64,000 nt of DNA from NCBI RefSeq assembly GCF_900143025.1, contig NZ_FRCT01000007.1:1-64000 (forward strand), given 5' to 3'. Each line of letters starts with the position of its first letter. Within the stretch, counting starts at the first letter, position 1. Position numbers and translations under genes: made by a program. This DNA is from Ruminococcus flavefaciens. GTDB lineage: Bacteria; Bacillota; Clostridia; Oscillospirales; Ruminococcaceae. The notes under the pieces were generated by a model. It did no database searches. It was not told the origin of the DNA and saw nothing but the letters and a program-made list of their open reading frames with translations. Below, piece after piece: positions 35,741-42,740 of the stretch.

Positions 35741-37051
35741 ATGAAATTAAGATATATTTTACCTGTCGTCTTTGCAGGCTGCCTGCTTGCCGGCTGCGGC
35801 GATAAAAAAGTCAAAAACAGCAGCAGCGATACTACAAAAGAAACTGTGACAACTACGGTTTCCGCTTCTTCAACTACCGCAAAGACTACAACTACTACCA
35901 AAAAGACCACAACTGCGGTCACTACCACGGCTAAGGTCGATCCGCCAAAAGACCTTGTTCTCAGATGCCGCGATACTTTGGAGGTCTATGAGGACATAAA
36001 GCTTGATGACTTCATAACCGATAAAAACGTTGAACTCAAGGACGGCTCTGTAATGGTCAATACCTCTGATACAGGTGTATTCGAGGTCGATGTCCCATAC
36101 ATCTACAATGGCGCCGAATTCAGCCAGAAGCTGCAATACAGCGTTATTGATACAACCGAGCCCCTTATCATCAATGCAGGCTGGTCGCCTAATCACAAGG
36201 TCGGTACAGCATTTGACCTTAACAACTATGTAGGCTTTGCCGACAACTTCGACAAGCACCCTTCACTCACCTATGAGGGCGAAATTGACCCGAATAAGGT
36301 GGGCTCATACCCCATTGTCGCTACTGTTACGGACAGCGCAGGCAACTATGTTTCATGGGATATGAACATCAATGTAGTCAATGAAGTCCCAAAGCCTGCC
36401 GACAACAATCCCCGTGTGAATTACAGCGATTTCATCAATAACTACAACACCGACGATGTGCGCTTCGGTATTGATGTTTCGGTATGGCAGAGCGATGTCG
36501 ACTTCAACGCAGTACGCGATGCAGGGTGCAGCTTCGTAATAATCCGTGTTGGATATTACTACAGTCAAGTCACCCTTGACGATTACTTCCGTCAGAATCT
36601 TGAAAACGCTACTGCCGCTGGTCTCGATGTGGGAGTGTACTTCTACACCACCGACAATACCGAGGAGGGAGTCCGCGAGCACGTCCGCTGGATAATCGAC
36701 CAGCTTGACGGTCATGCACTTGATATGCCTATTGTTTTCGACTGGGAGGAATTCACAAACTTCCAGAAATACGGCATGAGCATACACGATATCAATGAAA
36801 TATACGCCGCATTCGCCGATGAAGTCACCAAGAACGGCTACAAACCTATGCTCTACAGCAGTAAGAACTTCCTCAATAATATATGGAGCGAAAAAACTAA
36901 AAGTTCAACTCCCGTATGGCTGGCGCACTTCGTTGACGAGACCGACTACGACGGTGAATACGCTATCTGGCAGGCAAGTGCATACGGTCATATCCCCGGT
37001 ATCAACGGCGATGTGGATATGGATATACAGTATCTGAATAAACCTATATAA
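35741..37051 (+). CDS. GH25 muramidase-like lipoprotein
   Basis: 436 residues. Lipoprotein signal with lipobox LLAGC, a Thr/Lys-rich linker, an Ig-like/cadherin-like pair of beta domains (about 70-220, ending DSAGNYVSWDMNINV) and a C-terminal GH25 domain (about 235-436). GH25 features: FGIDVSVWQSDVDF at the start, VFDWEEF with the acidic catalytic residues and the final MDIQYLN. GH25 enzymes cleave the glycan of peptidoglycan, so a role in wall remodelling is likely. AAAGGA lies eight bases before the ATG. The SIMPL-domain gene follows 12 bases later. Confidence 0.92.
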   Translation: MKLRYILPVVFAGCLLAGCGDKKVKNSSSDTTKETVTTTVSASSTTAKTTTTTKKTTTAVTTTAKVDPPKDLVLRCRDTLEVYEDIKLDDFITDKNVELKDGSVMVNTSDTGVFEVDVPYIYNGAEFSQKLQYSVIDTTEPLIINAGWSPNHKVGTAFDLNNYVGFADNFDKHPSLTYEGEIDPNKVGSYPIVATVTDSAGNYVSWDMNINVVNEVPKPADNNPRVNYSDFINNYNTDDVRFGIDVSVWQSDVDFNAVRDAGCSFVIIRVGYYYSQVTLDDYFRQNLENATAAGLDVGVYFYTTDNTEEGVREHVRWIIDQLDGHALDMPIVFDWEEFTNFQKYGMSIHDINEIYAAFADEVTKNGYKPMLYSSKNFLNNIWSEKTKSSTPVWLAHFVDETDYDGEYAIWQASAYGHIPGINGDVDMDIQYLNKPI

Positions 37052-37063
37052 AGGAGTGTTTAT

Positions 37064-37672
37064 ATGAGCAGGCTCAGCGTTACGGGAACAGCCGAAATAG
37101 ATTTTCCTGTGGACATATTTAAAGTTACAGTTACCATACGTGCAAACGCCCCTTCCTCTGGAGAGGTAATACAGTCTGGCAAAAAGAAAACCGAGCAGTT
37201 CCTTGCACTTATGCAGAAAAACCTCGGCATAGAGCCTGACCGTTTTCAGCTTGATTCCGACTCAGTTAACGAGGATTACAGCAGCAGGAATTCATACAAT
37301 TACACCAAGCGCATAACCCTCGACATGAAGGCTGAGCTCTCTGCACTCTCAAAGCTCACTTCCCTGCTGGAAGAACTGTCAAACGTGGAGTATGATGTTG
37401 CATTTTATCTTTCCGATGAAGCAGACAAGGAAAAGCAGGTTATCGACGCCGCTATTAACAATTCCCGCGAAAAAGCTGAAATGATAGCTTCGTCCCTCGG
37501 CAAAAAGATAGAGGGAGTCGAGGAGATACGCTTTGAGCATCCCTCCGATGCAAGGTACAGAGCCCTTGCAAAAGCCGCCTGCGCCGACGGCTGCAACAGC
37601 CTCGAAACTATGTTGAAACTCCCAACCAAGACCATATCCAAGTCCATTTATATTGATTGGATAATGGAATAA
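37064..37672 (+). CDS. SIMPL-domain (DUF541) protein
   Basis: 202 residues, one SIMPL/DUF541 domain without a signal peptide (MSRLSVTGTAEIDFPVDIFK... ; AINNSREKAEMIASSLGKKI; IYIDWIME). Members form oligomeric shells; most are periplasmic or secreted, so the cytosolic form here is slightly unusual. Function is unknown. AAGGAG precedes the ATG. Probably co-transcribed with the GH25 gene; the hairpins of the repeat that follows may end the transcript. Confidence 0.85.
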   Translation: MSRLSVTGTAEIDFPVDIFKVTVTIRANAPSSGEVIQSGKKKTEQFLALMQKNLGIEPDRFQLDSDSVNEDYSSRNSYNYTKRITLDMKAELSALSKLTSLLEELSNVEYDVAFYLSDEADKEKQVIDAAINNSREKAEMIASSLGKKIEGVEEIRFEHPSDARYRALAKAACADGCNSLETMLKLPTKTISKSIYIDWIME

Positions 37673-37677
37673 AAACT

Positions 37678-37981
37678 AAGAGCTAACCGTTAACCTCGAT
37701 ACCCATATAGCAGTTTTGTAGTATTTATTGAGAGAACCCCTTTTGAAAAAGGGGCTTCTCTCAAACTCTCTCCCTAAAACTTTCAGTTTTATTTTTTCTC
37801 AGATAGGGCACACCCTGCATTACTTGCGGGGCTTTTTTATTTTTGGTGTGCCCTATCTGAGAAAAAATCAGCTAAAAAAGTCTTTGGAAAGGGGTTCGGG
37901 GGAAAGCCTTTCTTCAGAAAGGTTTCCCCCGATAAATAATATAAGCTTCTATATTAGTACCACGGTTATTGGTTAGCTCTT
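37678..37981. repeat. Foldback repeat family, copy 2 (complete, 304 bp)
   Basis: Bounded by inverted AAGAGCTAACC (37678-37688) and GGTTAGCTCTT (37971-37981), with imperfect inverted ends further in (TATAGCAG.. against TATAGAAG..). Inside are three foldbacks: GAGAGAACCCCTTTT with AAAAAGGGGCTTCTCTC; a perfect 24-bp inverted repeat 37791-37814 / 37845-37868; and GGGGGAAAGCC..GGTTTCCCCC. Reading frames through it look spurious. It has no transposase, so it is MITE-like or encodes structured RNA. Confidence 0.85.
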
Positions 37982-37988
37982 TTTTGTT

Positions 37989-38066
37989 TTATTCATTCAA
38001 ATTCACATCATACCGCAGCCCACACTTTCCTGCCTTCGACATATGGAGATTACTGTTACCTGCCAT
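37989..38066 (-). CDS. 25-residue ORF, probably a truncated accessory gene
   Basis: The peptide begins MAGNSNLHMSKAGKCGLRYD and ends in DVNLNE. It has an excellent ribosome binding site (GGAGG six bases before ATG) and its own promoter (38132-38160). The first residues resemble the N-terminus of EcoRI-like adenine methyltransferases (NNLxxAxxxKxDEFYT), but the resemblance ends at Lys14, and the reading frame stops beside the foldback repeat. I read it as the start of a larger gene lost by deletion or insertion; a genuine small peptide is possible. Confidence 0.5.
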   Translation of the reverse strand: MAGNSNLHMSKAGKCGLRYDVNLNE

Positions 38067-38122
38067 ATTACACCTCCGAAAACTTGCATCTACTGAAACT
38101 TTTCACGCCAAAACTTTCGTGT

Positions 38123-38148
38123 ATAGAATATATTATAGCATATTCTAT
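38123..38148. promoter_or_regulatory. Palindromic operator between XRE gene and small ORF
   Basis: Perfect inverted repeat ATAGAATAT, 8 bases, ATATTCTAT. It covers the -10 box of the leftward promoter and lies about 60 bases before the XRE start codon, a typical autoregulatory arrangement. Confidence 0.7.
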
Positions 38149-38160
38149 CGCATTTAGCAA
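38132..38160 (-). promoter_or_regulatory. Promoter of the 25-residue ORF
   Basis: Minus strand TTGCTA (38155-38160), 17-base spacer, TATAAT (38132-38137), overlapped by the operator. On the plus strand two TATAAT boxes (38162-38167, 38172-38177) precede the XRE gene but lack a good -35. Confidence 0.65.
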
Positions 38161-38209
38161 GTATAATCGGGTATAATATTCCAAATGAGAAACTTGGAGG
38201 TGAGGGCAA

Positions 38210-38569
38210 GTGTATGATCTCGGTGCTTTGATAAGATCATTACGCAAGGAACGAAAAATAACGCAGAAGAAGCTCGGAGAAATGCTCGATGTTACCGAGG
38301 GTACTATCAGCAAATATGAAGCTAATACCATGACACCGCCATTTGAGACACTTCGCTCTATCGCCAGCATCTTCAACGTTTCAATGGACACCCTCTGCGG
38401 TATGAAGCATCAGGGTGCGCTCTCTACTCACGGACTGACCGAAGCACAGACCGAGACTGTCAAAGCCCTGGTCGATGCCTATCGTATCAAAAACGCTCAG
38501 ACGGGCAGGCAGCTCACGCAGGAGCAGTTTGCTGTGCTGGGGAAAATCACAGCCGAGCTGACAAAATAA
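38210..38569 (+). CDS. XRE-family transcriptional regulator
   Basis: 119 residues. N-terminal helix-turn-helix: IRSLRKERKITQKKLGEML, DVTEGTISKYEANTMTPPFE, then IASIFNVSMDTLCGM. The C-terminal 45 residues are a short helical tail. It is the size of a small repressor. GTG start at 38210, nine bases after GGAGG. It probably acts on the operator 38123-38148 and so on the leftward promoter. Own terminator. Confidence 0.88.
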   Translation: MYDLGALIRSLRKERKITQKKLGEMLDVTEGTISKYEANTMTPPFETLRSIASIFNVSMDTLCGMKHQGALSTHGLTEAQTETVKALVDAYRIKNAQTGRQLTQEQFAVLGKITAELTK

Positions 38570-38604
38570 AGCCGAAGGACTCACGCAGAATCCTTCGGCT
38601 TTAT
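38570..38604 (+). terminator. Terminator of the XRE gene
   Basis: Perfect 10-bp stem AGCCGAAGGA / TCCTTCGGCT with an 11-base loop and TTAT after it. Confidence 0.8.
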
Positions 38605-38607
38605 CAC

Positions 38608-38636
38608 TTGAAATAAGAATGAAACTATGGTATAAT
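38608..38636 (+). promoter_or_regulatory. Promoter of the DUF2971 gene
   Basis: TTGAAA (38608-38613), 17-base spacer, TATAAT (38631-38636). Confidence 0.75.
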
Positions 38637-38673
38637 AATTGCAAGCCAAATAATATGTGAAAAGAGGGATTAC

Positions 38674-39645
38674 ATGAATAACAAGGATAGAAAAATATTT
38701 TGGGAAACATTGACTTCCTTAACAGGTCAGAACATTCCAGAAGAATGTAGAAAACTAACCGAAACTATAAAGTACCCGAAAAAACTGTACCGATTTAGAA
38801 AAGCTGATACAAATAGCCTTGAAGCAATGCGTACCAATCGTCTGTTTTTTTCTTCTGCTGAGTATTATGATGATCCATTTGACTCGTTTTGTTCAATTAA
38901 CTGGAATACTGTAGAAAATGGAATATTAAATGCTCTGCTTAATCCGCAAAACCTAAATCAATTAGCGCTTCTACTCAATATTCCAGAGGCTAGGCTTTCT
39001 CAGTTCTTTAGTTTTCGCAGTATAGAGGATTGGACAACATTAGGAACAAATATCATTGATACAACCAGAAAAGAAATCCAAAAAAGACATCGTTCAATAT
39101 GCTTTACTGAAAAAGATCTTAACGAAGTCCTATGGTTAAAATATGCTGATAATCATTATGGATTTGCACTGATGTATAACATTACACCAGAGATGGTAAC
39201 TCGCCCCCAAAATGCTGAAATGCCTTTTTCTCATCCTAATTATTCTCTATATCCCGTATATTACTCAAATCAAACGTATGATGCTACGGACTATGCACGG
39301 TTCGTTGCAATTGATTCTGCTTTGAAAAATTATCATCCCGATTTTCGTAAAATGATATATAGTATTCTCCCTTCACAATGCTGGCAATATGAACGAGTAT
39401 GCCTTATCAAGCATAAATGCCATGAATATGACAAGGAATGGAGAATTCTTCATAATGATTTAGAGGGGAATGGGTCAAAGTTCATAACATTTAAGCCCAG
39501 TGGAGTAATCATCGGTTTGCGTACTAAAAAGCCAACCCGAGATTTAATTGTTGCATTGGCTCGAGAAGCTGGAATTCCTAAAATCTATGAATGCTTCGTT
39601 GATAACAATAATAAATTGAATAAAAGAATAGTGAAAGAAAGCTGA
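38674..39645 (+). CDS. DUF2971 family protein
   Basis: 323 residues, soluble, noticeably AT-richer in codon choice than the core genes around it, which suggests recent acquisition. DUF2971 features: LYRFRKADTNSLEAMRTNRL, FFSSAEYYDDPFD, ICFTEKDLNEVLWLKYADNH, YGFALMYN and YDKEWRI. The conserved polar residues (RFR, DPFD, SxxW..H, EW) have been likened to an enzymatic site but no activity is established. Members are common in mobile and accessory regions. It has its own promoter and terminator, so it is an independent cargo gene. Confidence 0.8.
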   Translation: MNNKDRKIFWETLTSLTGQNIPEECRKLTETIKYPKKLYRFRKADTNSLEAMRTNRLFFSSAEYYDDPFDSFCSINWNTVENGILNALLNPQNLNQLALLLNIPEARLSQFFSFRSIEDWTTLGTNIIDTTRKEIQKRHRSICFTEKDLNEVLWLKYADNHYGFALMYNITPEMVTRPQNAEMPFSHPNYSLYPVYYSNQTYDATDYARFVAIDSALKNYHPDFRKMIYSILPSQCWQYERVCLIKHKCHEYDKEWRILHNDLEGNGSKFITFKPSGVIIGLRTKKPTRDLIVALAREAGIPKIYECFVDNNNKLNKRIVKES

Positions 39646-39672
39646 GGGATTTTTCCTCAGCTTTCTCATTTT
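39638..39672 (+). terminator. Terminator of the DUF2971 gene
   Basis: Perfect 10-bp stem AAAGCTGAGG / CCTCAGCTTT with loop GATTTTT, then CTCATTTTG. It overlaps the stop codon and may serve the converging TnpV-like gene as well. Confidence 0.85.
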
Positions 39673-39693
39673 GTTTATAGATTTTTTACTTCA

Positions 39694-40098
39694 TCACACA
39701 TACACCATAGCCGCATACACAGGCTCTCTGGCAATCTGGCGATCCATATTCTCCAGACCTCTCGCTTTTGCAAGATCACCGACCGCCACGGCTCTGAGAT
39801 ACTCGGTATCATTTTCGAGCATCATTCCGACCTGGCGTTCTATGGCTTCTGCTACGGAACGGTCAAGCTCGGTCAGGTAGCTGAGTATCGTACCGTCATT
39901 GACGAGCTTTTTCAGCCTTGTTGGACGGTACTCCGCCGAGTAGTGCAGGTGATACTTGATGTGATCAGAGCTGAACTCTGTAACGCTCGGTGCGGCATCT
40001 GGTGTGTTGTGGGTAACGGTCAGGGCATCGGTGTCGAGAACCCATACGGGCTTGTTCTTGCCATTTTCCTGAACCTTGTCTTTGCTTCTGATGATCAT
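39694..40098 (-). CDS. TnpV-like transposon-encoded protein
   Basis: About 134 residues. The C-terminal half (YRPTRLKKLVNDGTILSYL, LTELDRSVAEAIERQVGMML, ending EPVYAAMVYV) resembles the small TnpV protein of clostridial mobilisable elements, with the pattern 'L..LxEIDxxAxER...M.....E.VY'. Function unknown. ATG 40098 is seven bases after AGGAGG; a longer frame enters the relaxase gene. It is 14 bases downstream of the relaxase and probably co-transcribed with it. Confidence 0.65.
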   Translation of the reverse strand: MIIRSKDKVQENGKNKPVWVLDTDALTVTHNTPDAAPSVTEFSSDHIKYHLHYSAEYRPTRLKKLVNDGTILSYLTELDRSVAEAIERQVGMMLENDTEYLRAVAVGDLAKARGLENMDRQIAREPVYAAMVYV

Positions 40099-40112
40099 AA
40101 TAATTCCTCCTG

Positions 40113-41477
40113 TTATTCCAAGTCCCAAGACTTTTTCTTTTTTGGCGGCTGATACGCTAACTGCTGTGCCTGTTCTCTCTGCTGTTGCTCTCTCAGCATC
40201 TCTTTCGCATGTCTGAGAATAGTAGGTGCTATACTTTCGAGCATAGCAAGTACCTCGCTGTACTCCATGTTTTCAGCCTTGACTGTTTTCAGTTCGGAGT
40301 ACAGTGCAGATTTCTCCGCCCTGACAGCGTTCAGCTTTTCAAGAGCATTATCACGCTCGGTAACAACTTCTTCGCCTCGCTGACGAAGATCATAAATGGT
40401 GAGCTCAGCTTTGTCACGTTTGTCCATTGCCTTTTGAGTAAGGCGCTTTAAGGTGTCGATACGACTAATGATCGAATCCTTGTTTCTAAGGATAGACATT
40501 CCGCTTTTCAGCATATCGTGCAGCTCAGATACAGCAACAAGATATTCGTGGTCAGCGTCCTCATGTTTCCTTAGGTCAGGCAGATATTTCAGAGCCTTGT
40601 TGATCTGCTCGACTTTCTTTGAAAGATCGGCATCTGCTTTTTCTGTTTCTGCTGTCACCGAGGAGAGCCTTTCTTCGCTTTCGGATAGTTCCTGTTTCTT
40701 ATCTTCAAGCGTACTCTCTGCCGCTCTGACCTGCTCTTCGACCGAGCTGAGTTCAGACATTTTCATGTCTAACAGTTTGTCGGCAGAATCGATTTCCTCA
40801 CGGAGCTTCTCAGCCTTGTACTTTGAAACGCTTTTATGCTTCTCATGTGTGCCGAGCTTTACCCATTCGATACCATGTTCGAGCATGAGCTGACCGATAT
40901 GCTCTTTCTCCTGTTCGAGCCACGCCATAGTAATGGTATTGGAGATGCCCTCACCTTCAAGTCCTTGCTGCCGTAAAGCTCCGGTCAGAGAGTTGCGGAC
41001 ACGCATTCCGTTCTTGCGTTTTTCATCACATACCGGAACGAAATCAAGGTGCAGATGTTGTGTGCTTTCGTCCATGTGGATCACAGCATTGAACAGTTTC
41101 AGATGGGGATTTCTCTCTTCAAAGCTGCGGGCATATTCTTCAAGCACCGCAGCCGCTTCCTTGCACATATCGGAATCCACTCCGGTATCATCACGGTTGC
41201 CGACCTGGAATATCGCTTCATGGAATTCTTTTTCCTGTCGGCTGTGGCGGATATGTTCCTGATAATTTGTGATCTTCCGGTCACGTCTGGTTTGCTTATT
41301 GTTATACTCCGCAAGCGCTTCATCGAACAGTTCATGATAGAGCTGTTTCAATGAACGCTGACAGATGATTATATCATCACGGATCCTGTCCTTATTGACA
41401 TTTTCGGTTATGATAGAACGGTTGTTGTGGTTGAGGTCTCCACGACCGAAACAGCCGCTCAGAGTTCTTTGTACTAT
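40113..41477 (-). CDS. MobV/Pre-type plasmid mobilisation relaxase
   Basis: About 454 residues. The N-terminal relaxase domain (about 1-220) has GDLNHNNRSIITENVNKDR and the metal-binding histidine motif FNAVIHMDESTQHLHLDFV, with motif-like RVRNSLTGALRQQ. A long coiled coil (about 235-400) and Gln-rich tail follow. It nicks and covalently binds one strand at oriT to start transfer. By homology the protein should begin M-VQRTLSGCFGRGDLNHNN, but the codon at the Met position (41475-41477) is ATA, nine bases after AAGGAG. No ATG, GTG or TTG lies in that place; the open frame runs upstream to 41651 without a ribosome binding site. Either AUA initiates weakly or the gene is damaged at its start. 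Confidence 0.85.
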   Translation of the reverse strand: MVQRTLSGCFGRGDLNHNNRSIITENVNKDRIRDDIIICQRSLKQLYHELFDEALAEYNNKQTRRDRKITNYQEHIRHSRQEKEFHEAIFQVGNRDDTGVDSDMCKEAAAVLEEYARSFEERNPHLKLFNAVIHMDESTQHLHLDFVPVCDEKRKNGMRVRNSLTGALRQQGLEGEGISNTITMAWLEQEKEHIGQLMLEHGIEWVKLGTHEKHKSVSKYKAEKLREEIDSADKLLDMKMSELSSVEEQVRAAESTLEDKKQELSESEERLSSVTAETEKADADLSKKVEQINKALKYLPDLRKHEDADHEYLVAVSELHDMLKSGMSILRNKDSIISRIDTLKRLTQKAMDKRDKAELTIYDLRQRGEEVVTERDNALEKLNAVRAEKSALYSELKTVKAENMEYSEVLAMLESIAPTILRHAKEMLREQQQREQAQQLAYQPPKKKKSWDLE

Positions 41478-41579
41478 ACGATCACTCTCCTTATGAATAT
41501 GCCGCTGATGCGGCTGAGAAAATGGATAAGCCTGCACAGCAGGCGATCGGTGCGGAGCACCGAATAATTCGGCTGGAGC

Positions 41580-41690
41580 CGAATTAGCTTCTGTTACTCT
41601 TGGCAAGAGTAACGCAAAGATACTTTCGACAGCCGAGCGACCGTCTATCAAAAGTATCTATTGTGCCCTGCGGGGCTTTTATCGGCTGAC
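41580..41690. other. Candidate origin of transfer (oriT)
   Basis: Directly upstream of the relaxase gene are TTACTCTTGGCAAGAGTAA, a 19-bp palindrome (41594-41612), and the inverted repeat AGATACTTT (41618-41626) / AAAGTATCT (41651-41659). Then comes CCCTGCGGGG. Clustered inverted repeats next to a relaxase gene are typical of oriT; the nick site is not known. Confidence 0.55.
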
Positions 41691-41751
41691 TCAGCAGCCG
41701 AAATTGTGGGTACATTTATTCAAAAATCCGCATTACTTTTTTTCAAAAACA

Positions 41752-41910
41752 TCATATCTTAAATGATATTTTCAGCAAAAATCTCAGCTCGGATTTTGTA
41801 AAAATACTCGCTCTGAGATCATAAGAATCAGAACGGCGGCTCCTCCTCGACATCGAGAGTTTCGAGCAGATCTCTGCCAGTTCCTCTGCACGGATAAACT
41901 TTTCTGACAT
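41752..41910 (-). CDS. Small ORF with excisionase-like N-terminus, probable remnant
   Basis: 52 residues starting MSEKFIRAEELAEICSKLSM. The first dozen residues match the start of small helix-turn-helix (excisionase-like) proteins of clostridial elements, but no helix-turn-helix follows. In another frame the same DNA ends in RDLLETLDVEEEPPF and stop, an acidic tail ending in PF as in single-strand-binding proteins. The stretch may be a junction of two damaged genes. AAAGGG lies nine bases before the ATG and the promoter 42011-42039 drives it. Confidence 0.4.
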   Translation of the reverse strand: MSEKFIRAEELAEICSKLSMSRRSRRSDSYDLRASIFTKSELRFLLKISFKI

Positions 41911-41988
41911 AGTAGTCAACCCTTTCTTAAAATATTGTTCTGTGTGGTATCGGGCGCATTTGCGTATCCGATAAGCAAAATTCTCTAT

Positions 41989-42104
41989 CTAAACATTTTT
42001 GCTTAGTCTTATTATACTAAACATTTTTGTTTTTGTCAACCCCTAAATCGAAATTTTTCTAAATTTTTTTGTTTAGTATCTATTGACTATCCTAAACAAA
42101 TATG
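41989..42104. promoter_or_regulatory. Operator cluster (CTAAACA-type sites)
   Basis: Sites share CTAAACA followed by an A/T run and G: 41989-42001, 42017-42029, reverse orientation 42064-42076, and 42092-42104. Two are in 18-bp palindromes (CTAAACATTTTTGCTTAG at 41989; CTAAATTTTTTTGTTTAG at 42059). One lies in the spacer of each divergent promoter. The likely binder is an XRE repressor of this island, such as 42741-43232; this is inference. Confidence 0.7.
42011..42039 (-). promoter_or_regulatory. Leftward promoter toward the relaxase genes
   Basis: Minus strand TTGACA (42034-42039), 17-base spacer containing an operator, TATAAT (42011-42016). Confidence 0.85.
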
Positions 42105-42111
42105 TTATAAT
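42083..42111 (+). promoter_or_regulatory. Rightward promoter of the 185-residue gene
   Basis: TTGACT (42083-42088), 17-base spacer containing an operator, TATAAT (42106-42111). Confidence 0.85.
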
Positions 42112-42143
42112 GCAGTAAAGCTACTATCCTGGAGGTGAATCAT

Positions 42144-42701
42144 ATGATAGAAGATAAGGTGCTTGAAAGCAATGTGACTGTACTCAGAACACCGCTTGTT
42201 GACATTGAGATCGTAGATGAGGACGAAAAGAATATCTCATTCGATATAGTGGATAGCTGGAACACATCACATGGAGTGTATATCAATAATGATGAAAACC
42301 ATATCATTGAAGCGACTGACTATGAAGAAAAACAGATCAGAATAAGAACGGATTCCCTTGAAATTGGAAAGAAATATTATGTTAAGACTTCCGTTCCTAT
42401 TGAAAGCAGAGATTCTGACGAGCGTTTGTTTACATATGGTTATACAAAAGGCTCTCAAACATTTGCAATCAGTTTTCCAGATCCCAATGACATGGCTAAG
42501 CTATTTCCCGAAGAATTTGATAATAAATTGGAATGGTATGACTTTAATGGGGAAGCACCGTCAGGCACAAAGGCTGTCTCTTTCTATTTGATTGACCGAG
42601 AGAAAGAATTCATCTATATTGCAACTGCGTGGATCTGGAATATCCAAGCTCATATGGATGACTATGAAAGTGCAGCCGAGGTCTTTACCTGGATAGTATG
42701 A
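42144..42701 (+). CDS. Hypothetical protein, 185 residues
   Basis: I do not recognise this protein. It is acidic and soluble with no signal peptide or membrane helix; beta-rich predicted blocks (VTVLRTPLVDIEIV, KKYYVKTSVPIES, TKAVSFYLIDREKEFIYIAT) suggest a beta-sandwich or all-beta fold. Start ATG 42144, eight bases after GGAGG; a GTG nine bases earlier overlaps the ribosome binding site. It is under the repressed promoter 42083-42111 and is followed 39 bases later by an XRE regulator, probably in the same transcript. Confidence 0.75.
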   Translation: MIEDKVLESNVTVLRTPLVDIEIVDEDEKNISFDIVDSWNTSHGVYINNDENHIIEATDYEEKQIRIRTDSLEIGKKYYVKTSVPIESRDSDERLFTYGYTKGSQTFAISFPDPNDMAKLFPEEFDNKLEWYDFNGEAPSGTKAVSFYLIDREKEFIYIATAWIWNIQAHMDDYESAAEVFTWIV

Positions 42702-42740
42702 GATTTTGCTAACACAGAAATATATAAGGAGTGAACCACC

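Noticed and set aside
37728-37976. Open frame inside foldback repeat copy 2
   Set aside because: It follows the repeat arms; similar frames in the other copies are broken, so protein coding is not conserved.
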